Assembly: GCF_016918505.1 (NCBI RefSeq)
Contig: NZ_JAFFPZ010000017.1
Location: 1 to 64,000 of the forward strand
Direction: 5' to 3'
Length of the DNA: 64,000 nt
From: Desulforhopalus vacuolatus
GTDB lineage: Bacteria; Desulfobacterota; Desulfobulbia; Desulfobulbales; Desulfocapsaceae
Shown: piece by piece, positions 26,144 through 35,542 of the stretch
Layout: the number at the start of each line of letters is the position of its first letter
Numbering within the stretch: position 1 is the first letter of the stretch
The notes under the pieces: model-generated
What the model was told of the DNA's origin: nothing
Databases searched by the model: none
What the model saw: only the letters and a program-made list of their open reading frames with translations
Made by a program: the position numbers and the translations under genes

Positions 26144-26812
26144 TTATTCAAAAAACCGCGTAAATTCTTCCACCTCAAGGCGACTGGTACGGTAGTTGTT
26201 CCCTTTTGCGCCGGGATCTTCATAGCCCATGGCCATACCGCCTACCACCAGCATCTCTTCTCCGTAACCCAGTTTCTCCCGAACCAGCTCGGGAAACTGC
26301 GCCAGCGCGGCCTGCGGGCAGGTGGCGAGGCCTTCGTCCAGAGCCGCCAGCATGATTGACTGCCAGAACATGCCATAGTCGAGAAAAGAGCCGGTCTGCA
26401 TAATTCGGTCGAGAAAGAAAAAGAGGATAACCGGCGCGTTGAAAGCCCGATAGTTGATCTTCCATTGCTGGAAACGAGCTTCTTTATCGTTGCGCTCAAT
26501 GCCGAGTTCCCGGTAGAGCTGGGAGCCGGTTTCCACCCGACGACGCTTGTACTCTCCCTTCCACTGTACCGGGTAATACTGATAATCCATCTTGCCCTCA
26601 CCACAAATTTTCAGGAAGGCATCTTCCATGGCATTGGCCATTTCAACACGTTTCTTTCCCTGTACCACCGCGACCTTCCACGGCTGGGCGTTGGTTCCCG
26701 AAGGAGCGTGGCGGGCGGCATCAAGCACCGCGACAATTTTCTCTTTTGGCACATCTGTATCAAGAAAAGCGCGCACAGATTTGCGTGCGAGCAGAGCCTG
26801 TTTAACGTCCAT
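26144..26812 (-). CDS. Nitroreductase-family flavoprotein
   Basis: A 222-residue FMN enzyme. RKSVRAFLDTDVPKEKI at the N-terminus and ARHAPSGTNAQPWKVAVV form the FMN phosphate and ring sites of the family; GGMAMGYEDPGAKGNNYRTS near the end is the usual C-terminal FMN loop. These proteins reduce nitro, quinone or enone compounds with NAD(P)H, and the true substrate is not readable. It is a single gene, divergent from the small secreted protein at 27067. Confidence 0.9.
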   Translation of the reverse strand: MDVKQALLARKSVRAFLDTDVPKEKIVAVLDAARHAPSGTNAQPWKVAVVQGKKRVEMANAMEDAFLKICGEGKMDYQYYPVQWKGEYKRRRVETGSQLYRELGIERNDKEARFQQWKINYRAFNAPVILFFFLDRIMQTGSFLDYGMFWQSIMLAALDEGLATCPQAALAQFPELVREKLGYGEEMLVVGGMAMGYEDPGAKGNNYRTSRLEVEEFTRFFE

Positions 26813-27066
26813 AGCTGTTCTCCGGTGTAATGTTGAGCGGGTGGTAATCGAAGGTTTTCTCGGGATATTCTGAGAAAAATGAAATGATTCAAGGTATTAT
26901 TAGTGGCCCCGGAGCAGTATTTTCACCGGAACATATTTTCCATACCACACAGGCTGTGGTGTGGCAAGGGGGGCAGACAGGAGCCGCTGGAATTTTCCAG
27001 TACTTCGAGGTTTTCTGATGGCCCCGGGAGAAGATAACTGATATCTCAACGTGAAAGGAGCTCTCC

Positions 27067-27519
27067 ATGAAGAAAAAGACTGTCATCCTTACGATTTTGT
27101 TCATCACTGCGGCATTCACCTTTGCCGGAGGCGTTTCTGCCAACACCTGGCACTCTTCCCACGACAGGAATGGGCACGCCAACCGTTCTTCTGTAAACAG
27201 AACATACGGCTGGAATATTCCCGCCGATAGAGCCAGGGGCAACTCTCAGTGCCATCGCTTTACTTTGAAAGTATCTGGAGGACAGGGTTTTGCCCGCCTC
27301 CACTCCATGCCGGACAGTAAACACAACACCCTGCAAAGTGGCAGGGGGACGACAAAAGGTTACGTCTGCTTTCCAGGCCACGGGAAGCTTATTCTCGGCA
27401 AGGATAACCCCAATGTACGGGTAAAGCTTGGTATTGCCGATTATGGCACGTGGATCTTTGATCCGGGCGATAGAGGAAACCTGCACAATGGCTGGTATCG
27501 TGCCTCGTGGGACATTTGA
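27067..27519 (+). CDS. Small secreted protein of unknown function
   Basis: A 150-residue protein with AAGGAG before the ATG. It has a clear Sec signal (KKKTVILTILFITAAFTFAG) and a likely cut after VSA-NT. The mature part is rich in histidine, glycine and asparagine at its start (WHSSHDRNGHANR) and beta-like afterwards, with two cysteines. No family recognised. It converges on the cbiO gene with a 31-bp gap. Confidence 0.65.
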   Translation: MKKKTVILTILFITAAFTFAGGVSANTWHSSHDRNGHANRSSVNRTYGWNIPADRARGNSQCHRFTLKVSGGQGFARLHSMPDSKHNTLQSGRGTTKGYVCFPGHGKLILGKDNPNVRVKLGIADYGTWIFDPGDRGNLHNGWYRASWDI

Positions 27520-27550
27520 CAGGAGAGATGAGGCCTGACCTGAAGAGTGT

Positions 27551-28363
27551 CTATTTCTCCGCAGTGTGGTGATGGTGTGCAATTTCGTGGTGATGGCCCT
27601 CCACAACTTTCAGTTGCGGTCCCTCCGGAGGTAATTCCTGCATACGCAGGGGAGGCAGCAGCCCGCACTGTTCCAGCAATTCCTTATTTTTGAAGACAGT
27701 CATCGGCGGGGCAACGGCTGCGACTTTTCCCTCATGGAGAACCACTACCCGATGACAGAGATCGAGCACCAGATCCAGATCGTGGCTGGCAATGAGCTGG
27801 CTGTGAGTAAAGCCCCTGAGCTGTTCGATTATCCGTCTGCGGGCTATTGGATCGAGGGCATTGGCCGGTTCGTCAAGCACCAGCATGGAGGGGCTGGAGG
27901 CTAGTACCGTGGCGATGGCGGCCGCCCGCTTCTGGCCGCCGGAAAGATGGTAGGGCGGACGGTCGGCGAGGTGAGCGATGCCTGTACGCTTGAGAGTTTC
28001 CAGTACCAGCGGGGTCAGCTCCGGCTCCTCAACACCAAGGTTGGCGGGACCAAAGGCGACATCTTCAAAAACGGTGGGCATGAAGAGCTGGTCGTCGGCA
28101 TCCTGAAAGACAAATCCGAGAGTGCGGCGCACTTCGGCAATAGTGGACGGGGTTATCTTAAGGCCACCGAGATCTATGGAACCGCTCTGTGTCACGAGAA
28201 AACCCGCAAGCAGCTGGAGGAGGGTTGATTTTCCCGCTCCGTTGGCGCCAATCAGGCCGATACGCTCGCCGTGGTACATCTCAAAACTCACTTCCGAGAG
28301 GGCTTTGGTGCCATCTGGATAGGTGAAACTGACGGAATTAAAATGGAGATAGTGGTGACTCAT
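27551..28363 (-). CDS. cbiO: ECF transporter ATPase (CbiO/NikO type)
   Basis: A 270-residue ATP-binding protein for cobalt or nickel uptake. Walker A GANGAGKST, the Q-loop FVFQDADDQ, the signature LSGGQKRAAAIA, Walker B MLVLDEPANALD and the switch histidine in IASHDLDLV are all intact. The C-terminal tail HHHEIAHHHH is a histidine run that suggests metal binding. It overlaps cbiQ by 4 bp and is the last gene of the cbiM-cbiQ-cbiO operon. Confidence 0.93.
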   Translation of the reverse strand: MSHHYLHFNSVSFTYPDGTKALSEVSFEMYHGERIGLIGANGAGKSTLLQLLAGFLVTQSGSIDLGGLKITPSTIAEVRRTLGFVFQDADDQLFMPTVFEDVAFGPANLGVEEPELTPLVLETLKRTGIAHLADRPPYHLSGGQKRAAAIATVLASSPSMLVLDEPANALDPIARRRIIEQLRGFTHSQLIASHDLDLVLDLCHRVVVLHEGKVAAVAPPMTVFKNKELLEQCGLLPPLRMQELPPEGPQLKVVEGHHHEIAHHHHTAEK

Positions 28364-29169
28364 TGTGGTTGTCCTGTGAGCATTGCTCCGAGCAGCAGTG
28401 GCAGATTGAAGCGGCAGAGCAGGGCAAAACCCGCCCAGCCCGCAAGCCAGACGGTGTCGCGCAGTCGCCAGTGCAGCGGTGCACCGGCAGGGACCTCTCC
28501 GTTGAAACCGCGGGCAAGCATGGCGTTATGGATACGGCTGGCGCGGGCAAGAGAACGCAGAAAGAGATTCTGCAGCAGCTGCGCCGCCAGCTTCAGCGGC
28601 ATCCGTCCCCTGCGGGAACCGGAGCGCAATCGCCAGGCACGTTCCATGCGCTGAAATTCTTCGCCGATGACGAAGAAGTAGCGAAAGAGCATCTGCAGCT
28701 GGGTAATAAAAAGGGCGGGGACCTTCAGTCCGGCGAGCCCACGACTGAGATTAAGAAGTCCAACCGAGGCGATGAGCAGGAGGGCCGTGGCGGCACTGAT
28801 CAGGGCGCGCAGAGTGATGGAGGCGAGGGTAAACCATCCTGTGGAGATTTCTGCGCCACCGGGCAGTGTGACCGTTCCCTGCTCCAGCCAGGGATTAAGC
28901 AGCCCGATCATCAGGGCGAAAGGGAGCACCGGCAGGATTCGTTTCACCAGCCATATTGGCGGGATGTTGGCCAGTACCAGCAGGGTAAGGGGAAAAGCGG
29001 TCAGCGGCAGCAGGACCATAACCTCGCCTTTCCCCGCTCCGGTCATGGCGATCACTGTGCACAGTGCAGAGAGGATGATGGTGCGGGGATCAAGGCAGCT
29101 GATCAGGCCTGCGGCAGCAAAGCTGTCGAAGCTTCGCCAACCTTCAATGGTAGAGGAAAGACGGCTCAT
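28360..29169 (-). CDS. cbiQ: ECF transporter T component (CbiQ/NikQ)
   Basis: A 269-residue membrane protein with about six hydrophobic segments that couples the ATPase to the metal-binding S component. The coupling-helix motif ARASRIHNAMLARGFNGEVP (A-R-A-S-R..M-x-A-R-G) is intact. It starts one base after the cbiM stop and overlaps cbiO, so translation of the three is coupled. Confidence 0.92.
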   Translation of the reverse strand: MSRLSSTIEGWRSFDSFAAAGLISCLDPRTIILSALCTVIAMTGAGKGEVMVLLPLTAFPLTLLVLANIPPIWLVKRILPVLPFALMIGLLNPWLEQGTVTLPGGAEISTGWFTLASITLRALISAATALLLIASVGLLNLSRGLAGLKVPALFITQLQMLFRYFFVIGEEFQRMERAWRLRSGSRRGRMPLKLAAQLLQNLFLRSLARASRIHNAMLARGFNGEVPAGAPLHWRLRDTVWLAGWAGFALLCRFNLPLLLGAMLTGQPQ

Positions 29170-29170
29170 T

Positions 29171-30223
29171 TTACCTCTTGGAGAACGGTACCGCGCTTCT
29201 TCTCTGCCGCGTTTTCAACAGCATGGCAAGAAGCAGTACGAGAGTAAGGGTAAGGGCGGAGCCAATGAGTCCTGCGGCTGAGGTTCGCCAGGCGATGACA
29301 GAACCTGCTGTCGCTGAATCCGCACTTTTTGGAGTCCCCAGCTGATAATCCGGCAACAGGGATGTGCTCCGCTGCAGCTCAGCACTCTTCTGGTGCAGCA
29401 GATCTGCTGCGGGCTGCTGTCCGACATCCTTTGTGCTCTCTACCCGTGCTACTGACCATTCCAGCCCATCGGGATTGCTTGAGGCAAACCATGAAAGCAT
29501 TCCCGCGAGCAGTGCTGCGGCGATGGCGAAGGCAGCAACGGTGCGCCAGCTGCCGATTCGCCTGTTCTTCTGGTCGAGGAACAGTTCTCCACTTTCACTG
29601 GAAAAGGCAAAAAGGACGACTGAGGCAGTAATCAGTCCTTCACCAACGCCGATGAGAACGTGAATCGGTACAATTACCATCAGAAACTTGAAAAAAGGCA
29701 GGGTTGTGATTCCGCTGAAGACTGTTTCCACGGTGATGGTAAAGGCCCCGGCTGTCATGGCGATGATGCCGGTGATGAGGGAGACGGTTACTATCCGCCG
29801 CCGTGAAGAGTCGCGGGATACCAGCGGCCGCCAGAGAAAAGGATAGACGAGGAAGCAGGGGATGAAGCCCATATTAAACAGATTGGCCCCATAGGCGAGC
29901 AGTCCGCCGTCGGCAAAGAGCAGGGCCTGCACCAGCAGTACTGAGGCTATGACGATAAAGCCAGCCGCTGGCCCGAGCAGAACGGCAAGGAGCAGGGCGC
30001 CGGCAATGTGACCGCTGGAACCGGTGCCGGGAATGGTGAAGTTAATCATCTGAGCGGCGAAAACAAAAGCGCCGAGCACCCCCATCAGTGGGATCTGTGA
30101 CAGCTTTTCTCCTGAACGGATTTCCCGGCTGCAGCGGTGGCAGGAGAGAGCCAGTGCTCCTCCGGCGATGGCAAGCATGGAAAGGCCAACCTCCGGGGAT
30201 ATCAGTGCGTCGGACATGTGCAT
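29171..30223 (-). CDS. cbiM: ECF transporter S component with fused CbiN-like part (CbiM/NikMN)
   Basis: A 350-residue membrane protein that binds Ni2+ or Co2+. The N-terminus MHMSDALISP has the invariant His2 that, with the free amino group and a later histidine (GSSGHIAGALLL), coordinates the metal in characterised NikM/CbiM. The last third is an extra domain with SSNPDGLEWSVA, the PDGLE signature of CbiN/NikN-type small subunits, here fused. Nickel is favoured because a NiFe hydrogenase lies 10 kb away, but cobalt is not excluded. No cobalamin riboswitch was recognised upstream. Confidence 0.9.
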   Translation of the reverse strand: MHMSDALISPEVGLSMLAIAGGALALSCHRCSREIRSGEKLSQIPLMGVLGAFVFAAQMINFTIPGTGSSGHIAGALLLAVLLGPAAGFIVIASVLLVQALLFADGGLLAYGANLFNMGFIPCFLVYPFLWRPLVSRDSSRRRIVTVSLITGIIAMTAGAFTITVETVFSGITTLPFFKFLMVIVPIHVLIGVGEGLITASVVLFAFSSESGELFLDQKNRRIGSWRTVAAFAIAAALLAGMLSWFASSNPDGLEWSVARVESTKDVGQQPAADLLHQKSAELQRSTSLLPDYQLGTPKSADSATAGSVIAWRTSAAGLIGSALTLTLVLLLAMLLKTRQRRSAVPFSKR

Positions 30224-30455
30224 GGCAGGGTTCCTCTTTTGTTCCTGGATGTAAAGTTATTGGGCCTGAAAAAGTGATACGGCATGAGTGCCTCCGGTGT
30301 TTTTTATCCCGGTGGCGTATATTTGCCCGACATACTGCAACTGCATTTTCCACCATTCAAGGTACTGCGTTAAAAAGAGTGCAGGATCCCCGCAGGGAGA
30401 GAGACAGGCAGAAACTGACAGACAGAGACCGCAAAAAAGGGAGGCTACATTGTAA
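30224..30455. other. Upstream region of the metal transporter operon
   Basis: About 230 bp without a gene. I searched by eye for a B12 box and for a NikR-type dyad and found neither with confidence. GCCACCGGGATAAAAAACACCGGAGG on the minus strand has a weak inverted repeat (CACCGG twice). Confidence 0.3.
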
Positions 30456-30603
30456 GGGAACCTTGAATAATCGCCACCTCCTTCGCTGCAGTCAAGAATG
30501 TATCCTCGGAGGTAAACGCCAGACTCCGATATCAGGTGTATATCTGTGACAAATTTCTTTCTGTGCCTTAGATATGAACGAATGCAGGCTGTTTCAAGGT
30601 CCC
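30456..30603 (-). repeat. Family A MITE-like repeat, copy 8 (reverse orientation)
   Basis: It starts GGGAACCTTGAATAATCG and ends GGCTGTTTCAAGGTCCC. The core in reverse complement includes TATCCTCGGAGGTAAACGCC and AGACTCCGATATCA. It lies directly next to the peroxiredoxin terminator. Confidence 0.85.
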
Positions 30604-30621
30604 CTTGAGCGTTTTAGACGC

Positions 30622-30651
30622 AAAAGGCCCTGCGCGAACGCAGGGCCTTTT
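30622..30651. terminator. Strong hairpin terminator of the peroxiredoxin gene
   Basis: A perfect 13-bp stem AAAAGGCCCTGCG / CGCAGGGCCTTTT with a CGAA tetraloop. The A-rich and T-rich ends make it work in both directions. It ends 24 bp from the peroxiredoxin stop. Confidence 0.92.
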
Positions 30652-30675
30652 GTTGTTTACACGTTTTGGCCAGGA

Positions 30676-31335
30676 TTATTTTTCCAGGGGCTTATGGCAG
30701 AACCACCAGTCAAAACATTCAAATGTATCTGATTTTTGGAGGCGTTTTTCTGCATCTGCCTGGTTCGTTGCCGGTGGTATGATGATTCTGTCACCTATCA
30801 AATCATTATTGGGCCAGTCTGCAGCAAGAGCTCCCTGCTGGTCAGATACTTGTAACGCTTTGACCGCACGGACAATTTCATCCATATTTCTACCCACCTC
30901 TTGTGGGTAATACATGATCAGGCGAACCTTGCTCTCTGGATCAACGATGAATACCGCCCGTACTGTGTTGGTACCTTTACCCGGATGCAGCATGCCGAGT
31001 TTCAGAGCAACTGCATCATTGGCGGCAACAATCGGAAATTTGATTTCGATACCAAGCGCATCCTTGATCCACTGTATCCACTTAATATGAGAAAATACCT
31101 GATCAATGGACATGCCGATCAATTTGCAGTCAAGTTCCTCAAATTTCTCATATCGTTTTTGAAACGCTACAAATTCCGTTGTGCAAACTGGGGTGAAGTC
31201 TGCCGGATGACTGAACAGCACAAACCATTTGCCCTTCAGATCACCAGGAATATTCATGGGACCGTGCGTGGTCTGAACGTGTAACTCAGGAAAAGTATCT
31301 CCGAGCAAGGGCATGTTCACTTTCGTTTCTTCCAT
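30676..31335 (-). CDS. Peroxiredoxin, Prx6/archaeal-type
   Basis: A 219-residue cytosolic thiol peroxidase that reduces H2O2 and organic peroxides. The peroxidatic cysteine is Cys51 in [11 protein letters not shown]. The long C-terminal arm typical of the Prx6 subfamily ends with two cysteines, Cys207 and Cys213, in [12 protein letters not shown], as in archaeal enzymes where they take part in disulfide exchange. AGGAG precedes the start. It has its own terminator. A useful defence for an oxygen-sensitive metabolism such as the hydrogenase's. Confidence 0.95.
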   Translation of the reverse strand: MEETKVNMPLLGDTFPELHVQTTHGPMNIPGDLKGKWFVLFSHPADFTPVCTTEFVAFQKRYEKFEELDCKLIGMSIDQVFSHIKWIQWIKDALGIEIKFPIVAANDAVALKLGMLHPGKGTNTVRAVFIVDPESKVRLIMYYPQEVGRNMDEIVRAVKALQVSDQQGALAADWPNNDLIGDRIIIPPATNQADAEKRLQKSDTFECFDWWFCHKPLEK

Positions 31336-31808
31336 GATATATTTCTCCTATGCATATCCCGCCATGTTTGATTTTCGATATCCCAGATGGCGGTTAATCC
31401 GGGATGTCTGACATTGAGTCAGGCTGTTAAGTCTCCGGGGAAATACCTCCAGGCTCTCTGCTCAAACCTCACTGTCATTTCTATCAAACACAATGTCATT
31501 CCTTATGCATTTGTCAATACGGGTATATGCACATTCAGCGTTATTTCTTTTTATAGATTTTCCCGATATTAAAAGTCGTTTTCAATAGGGTTTCTTGAAT
31601 AATTAATTTCTTTTAATTCTTTTTTACAAAGAAATATACGTAAAGTTATATGGTTATAAAAATCATATTGAGATTGATATAAAATATAAATTTATGGGTA
31701 CCTTGAATAATCAGTTTTTCGCGTTATTCTCGGGAAAAAAATGCCTTACCCTTTTTTTTTCCATAAATACAAAGTGGAAATGGCATAAAAGCAGAGTCGA
31801 AACTGTCG
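31336..31808. other. A+T-rich intergenic region with a family A end fragment
   Basis: No gene recognised. A lone left end of the family A repeat, GGGTACCTTGAATAATCAG, occurs at 31696-31714 without the rest of the element. The region upstream of the peroxiredoxin gene is A+T-rich and probably holds its promoter. Confidence 0.45.
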
Positions 31809-33974
31809 TCAGGAAAGATCTTCGGAATGTACCTGCTTGCGGCGCCACGTGTGGAAGCGCTCAACGAAAGCGAGCATTTTTTGCGGTGCGTGGTCGCGTT
31901 TCCAGTTGCCGGCAACGTTTTTATTCGCTTCGGCCATAGTAGGGTAAATATGAATGGTACCCAGTAACGTGTTCAGGCCCAGGCCGTGTTTCATGGCCAG
32001 GACGAATTCAGCCAGCAGTTCACCCGCATTTGCCCCCACGATAGTGGCACCTAAGATTTTATCTTTACCTGGTGCAGTAAGCACTTTAACAAAACCACGG
32101 GCGTGATCGTCCGCCAGAGCACGGTCCAGCCCGCCGATGTCGTAACGGGTTACTTCTACTGCGATACCCCGCTTCCTGGCAGAGGTCTCATTTAAACCAA
32201 CCGTGGCTATTTCAGGATCTGTAAAGGTTGCCCAGGGAATAACCCTGTAATCAACCTTAAAGGTTTTAAACGGTCCGAATAAGGCATTTACCGCAGCATA
32301 CCAGGCCTGATGACTTGCAGTATGTGTGAACTGATACGGGCCTGCCACATCACCGGCTGCCAGGATATTCGGATATTTGGTTTGCAAAAAATCATTGGTA
32401 ATAACGGTCCGGCCAGTCTCAATACCCAGTTTTTCTAAACCAAAACCGGTCAGGTTGGCCTGACGGCCTACTGCCACTAAAATCTTATCGAAGGGAATTC
32501 GTTCTTCTTTCCCTTCAGACTCGACCAGTAATACATTGCCTTCGCTGGTACTTTCCACTGCCATGGCGATGGTATTCAGACGAAGATCAATCCCGTCTTT
32601 TTCCAGTTGAATCTGCAAGTATTCAGCCGCATCTGGATCTTCTTTCTTGAGTATCTGATTTCCGCGCTGAATTTGCGTAACGTGTGTGCCCAGGCGGCCA
32701 AATGCCTGAGACAGTTCGCAGCCGACAGGGCCGCCCCCCAGAACGATCATGCGCCTGGGCTGCTCGCGGATTTCCCACAGATTGTCTGCGGTTAAATAAT
32801 CAATGTCTTTCAAGCCAGGAATATCCGGCACAAATGCACGGGCACCGGTAGCAATAACAATATTGCGTGTGGTGAGTGACTGTACGCCATCTTTGGTCTG
32901 AATATCGACCTGCCAGGGTGACACTATGGTCGCACTGCCGAGAACAACCTTAACACCGAGTGATTCATAGCGCTCAACCGAATCATGAGGTTCGATAGCT
33001 TTAATGACCTTATGAACTTTATTCATAACGGTTTCAAAATCTATTGTTGGTACCCCATAGCTCACTCCTGCATTTTGCGATGTATGATAAATATGCGCCA
33101 GTTTACTGGCGTGCAGTAAACTTTTAGATGGTACACAGCCTGTATTCAAACAGTCACCGCCCATTTTGTGACGCTCAACCAGGGTTACTGATGATTTAAC
33201 TGCTGCCGCAATATAGGCTGTTACCAGGCCGGCAGAACCTGCACCGATAACGACAAGGTTGCGGTCAAATTTTTTTGGTTTTTCCCAGCCTTTGTACACA
33301 CGGTGCTGTTGCAAAGCGTTCAAAATAAATTTGGCGGCAATGGGAAAAATACCCAGTAACACAAGGGATAAAATCAAGCTGCCTGAGAGGATGTCAGACA
33401 AGTGTTTTATTTCAACCAGCTGCGTTCCGGCATTCACATACACTGCTGTGCCGATTAACATTCCCAGTTGACTGACCCAGTAGTAGGTCCAGGTTTTAAT
33501 GCCTGTCACGCCCATAACCAGGTTAATGATAAAAAAGGGGAAGAGGGGAACAAGGCGCAGGCTGAGTAAATAGAAGGCGCCATCTTTTTCGATGCCTTTA
33601 TCGACAGCTTCAAGTTTTTCCGAAAAGGTCTTCTTAATCCGGTCACGAAACAGGAAGCGCGAAGCGAGAAAGGCCAGTGTTGCACCGATACTTGAGGCAA
33701 AAGAGGCCAGCAGCAGGCCCCATCCGAAACCAAACAAGGCTCCTGCCCCCAGAGTTAAAATCACTGCACCTGGCACACTGAGGGCGGCGGCGACGATATA
33801 AATGCCCAGATAGCCGATAAATGCGATGAGCCAGTTTGCGTTTATATATTCAGTGAGTGCCTGTTGATTGTTCTTTAAACTCTCAAGAGTCAGATATTGG
33901 TGTAAGTTAAACACAAAAAAGAGGGCAATGAGCGCTGCAATGATGACGACTAATATCGTACGTTTGCTCTTCAT
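31809..33974 (-). CDS. Fusion of TVP38/TMEM64 membrane domain and MerA-like disulfide reductase
   Basis: A 721-residue protein. Residues 1-225 form a TVP38/DedA-type membrane domain with LSVPGAVILTLGAGALFGFG and SLRLVPLFPFFIINLVMGVT. From about residue 238 a class I pyridine nucleotide-disulfide oxidoreductase follows: the FAD site VVIGAGSAGLVTAYIA, the redox pair Cys275/Cys280 in GGDCLNTGCVPSK, the NAD(P) site LGGGPVGCELSQAFG, and AAGDVAGPYQFTHTA. The mercuric-reductase-specific C-terminal cysteine pair and HMA domain are absent, so mercury is not a likely substrate. A membrane-tethered quinone or thiol reductase is an inference. Confidence 0.9.
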   Translation of the reverse strand: MKSKRTILVVIIAALIALFFVFNLHQYLTLESLKNNQQALTEYINANWLIAFIGYLGIYIVAAALSVPGAVILTLGAGALFGFGWGLLLASFASSIGATLAFLASRFLFRDRIKKTFSEKLEAVDKGIEKDGAFYLLSLRLVPLFPFFIINLVMGVTGIKTWTYYWVSQLGMLIGTAVYVNAGTQLVEIKHLSDILSGSLILSLVLLGIFPIAAKFILNALQQHRVYKGWEKPKKFDRNLVVIGAGSAGLVTAYIAAAVKSSVTLVERHKMGGDCLNTGCVPSKSLLHASKLAHIYHTSQNAGVSYGVPTIDFETVMNKVHKVIKAIEPHDSVERYESLGVKVVLGSATIVSPWQVDIQTKDGVQSLTTRNIVIATGARAFVPDIPGLKDIDYLTADNLWEIREQPRRMIVLGGGPVGCELSQAFGRLGTHVTQIQRGNQILKKEDPDAAEYLQIQLEKDGIDLRLNTIAMAVESTSEGNVLLVESEGKEERIPFDKILVAVGRQANLTGFGLEKLGIETGRTVITNDFLQTKYPNILAAGDVAGPYQFTHTASHQAWYAAVNALFGPFKTFKVDYRVIPWATFTDPEIATVGLNETSARKRGIAVEVTRYDIGGLDRALADDHARGFVKVLTAPGKDKILGATIVGANAGELLAEFVLAMKHGLGLNTLLGTIHIYPTMAEANKNVAGNWKRDHAPQKMLAFVERFHTWRRKQVHSEDLS

Positions 33975-34418
33975 CTGGAGTGTATCCCTTGAAATTGGAG
34001 ATTCAGGTTAACTGAACATCTCTGGGACGTTCAGGAAAAACCAGGGTTAAGCTAAAACAGAGTCCTCAAAAACGGTGTGCAGCAGTATGTCCTGTACGCG
34101 CAGGAGGAGTTACCTCAACAGGCTTCTAAACAGGTATAAACTAAATTGGTCGATAATGGTACCTTGAAGGATCTCGTATTTTGTTCATATTTGAGGGGCA
34201 GGAGGAAAATTACCGCAGGTATATGATACTACCCGTGTTGTTGGCGTTACGGTTACCCAGGCTGCGGGTTTGCTCAAATATTGAGGCATCTGCGAGAGGG
34301 TTTTGTGTCGATGGAGGCGCATCTGTTTGACTCGTGCAGCTTGATGAAAGGACTGGACGTGAATATTCTTGCAGTCTGAGGCAGGAACGAATCAAAAAAT
34401 TCAACAGGAAAGAAATCC
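33975..34418. other. Intergenic region with a partial repeat
   Basis: Apart from the partial family A copy at 34158, no gene or structure was recognised. Both neighbours are transcribed away from it, so promoters for the fusion protein and the OYE-type gene should be here. Confidence 0.4.
34158..34236 (+). repeat. Family A repeat, truncated copy 9
   Basis: It begins GGTACCTTGAAGGATCTCGT and continues through GTTCATATTTGAGGGGCAGG and TTACCGCAGGTATATGATA, then homology stops. The right half is missing. Confidence 0.8.
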
Positions 34419-35516
34419 ATGCAACTCTTTGAAGAAACCAAAATCGGGAACATGATACTGAGAAATCGATTCATCCGCGCCTCTCTGTGGATGAAAGGTG
34501 CGAAAGAGGGCCATATCACTCCGGCACTGCAGCAGACCTATAACGATCTTGCCGTGGGCGGCGTTGGCCTTATTCTCAGCGGTTATATGTATATCAGCCC
34601 GGACGAAAGACCCAACGTGGGGATGGTCGCGATCTGCGACGACAGTTTTGTTCCGGAACTGCAGGCCTTTGTTGATGAGATTCATCAGCACGGCGGAAAA
34701 ATCGCGGCGCAGATCTGCTACGGCGGCTCACAGTCGGACCATCCGGATGCGGCGCAGATGAAGATGATCGGCCCCTCTGCGGTGAAAAACCGTGTCTCTG
34801 GAATTACCCCGAAGGAGGCGACAACAGAGGATCTCGCAGCCATCAGGACACTGTTCGTCGATGCTGCAGTGCGGGCGAAGAAGGCGGGTTTCGACGGTGT
34901 GCAGCTCCACGCCGCCCACGGCTATTTTCTCAGCATGTTCCTTACGCCGTATTACAATCGCCGCACCGATGAATACAACGGTACCATTCACGACCGCGCG
35001 CGGATTATCTATGAGGTGGTGGAGGAGGTTCGCAAAGCGGTGGGGCCCGATTTTCCGGTGATGATTAAGATTAACCATGACGATTTTATGGATGAGGGCG
35101 AAGGGCTGGTGTTTGAAGACGCCCTTGAGGTGATGAAACACCTCGATACCATGGGGCTGGATCTTATTGAGGTAAGTGGCTCCAACGAAAGCTCCGGTAA
35201 GGGAATGGGTCCGGCACGGACAGAGATTATCCGTGAAGATGAGCAGAGCTATTTCCGCGAAGCCACCGAAAAAATTGCCGCTGCGATAAAAACTCCGGTG
35301 TCACTGATGGGAGGTAACCGCAGCATCAGGGTGATGAATAAAATCCTCAATTCGAGTGAGATTCGCTTCTTCTCAGTGGCCCGGCCGCTGCTCAGTGAGC
35401 CGGACCTGATCAATCGCTGGGGGATGGATATGGGGTATCGTCCAAAGTGTGTTTCCTGCAATCGCTGCGGAAAAACAACTCCCAACAGCTGCATTCTGAA
35501 CCGTATGACGATGTAG
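34419..35516 (+). CDS. NADH:flavin oxidoreductase, Old Yellow Enzyme family
   Basis: A 365-residue FMN enzyme with an (alpha/beta)8 barrel. NMILRNRFIRASLWMKG at the N-terminus, GFDGVQLHAAHGYFLSMFLT with the catalytic HAAH pair, and a C-terminal SVARPLLSEPDLINRW are all typical. The tail CVSCNRCGKTTPNSC has a four-cysteine set like that of members carrying a 4Fe-4S cluster, although the long flavodoxin-like extension of 2,4-dienoyl-CoA reductase is absent. It reduces enoate-type double bonds or related substrates; the exact one is unknown. A single gene. Confidence 0.88.
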   Translation: MQLFEETKIGNMILRNRFIRASLWMKGAKEGHITPALQQTYNDLAVGGVGLILSGYMYISPDERPNVGMVAICDDSFVPELQAFVDEIHQHGGKIAAQICYGGSQSDHPDAAQMKMIGPSAVKNRVSGITPKEATTEDLAAIRTLFVDAAVRAKKAGFDGVQLHAAHGYFLSMFLTPYYNRRTDEYNGTIHDRARIIYEVVEEVRKAVGPDFPVMIKINHDDFMDEGEGLVFEDALEVMKHLDTMGLDLIEVSGSNESSGKGMGPARTEIIREDEQSYFREATEKIAAAIKTPVSLMGGNRSIRVMNKILNSSEIRFFSVARPLLSEPDLINRWGMDMGYRPKCVSCNRCGKTTPNSCILNRMTM

Positions 35517-35542
35517 GCGGATTCCTCGTAGAGACAGGATTC

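Noticed and set aside
30224-30455. Cobalamin riboswitch or NikR operator ahead of the metal transporter
   Set aside because: No B12 box and no convincing dyad were found by eye; a covariance or motif search is needed to settle it.
31809-33974. Mercuric reductase
   Set aside because: The C-terminal vicinal cysteines and the HMA domain are missing, and the N-terminus is a TVP38 membrane domain.
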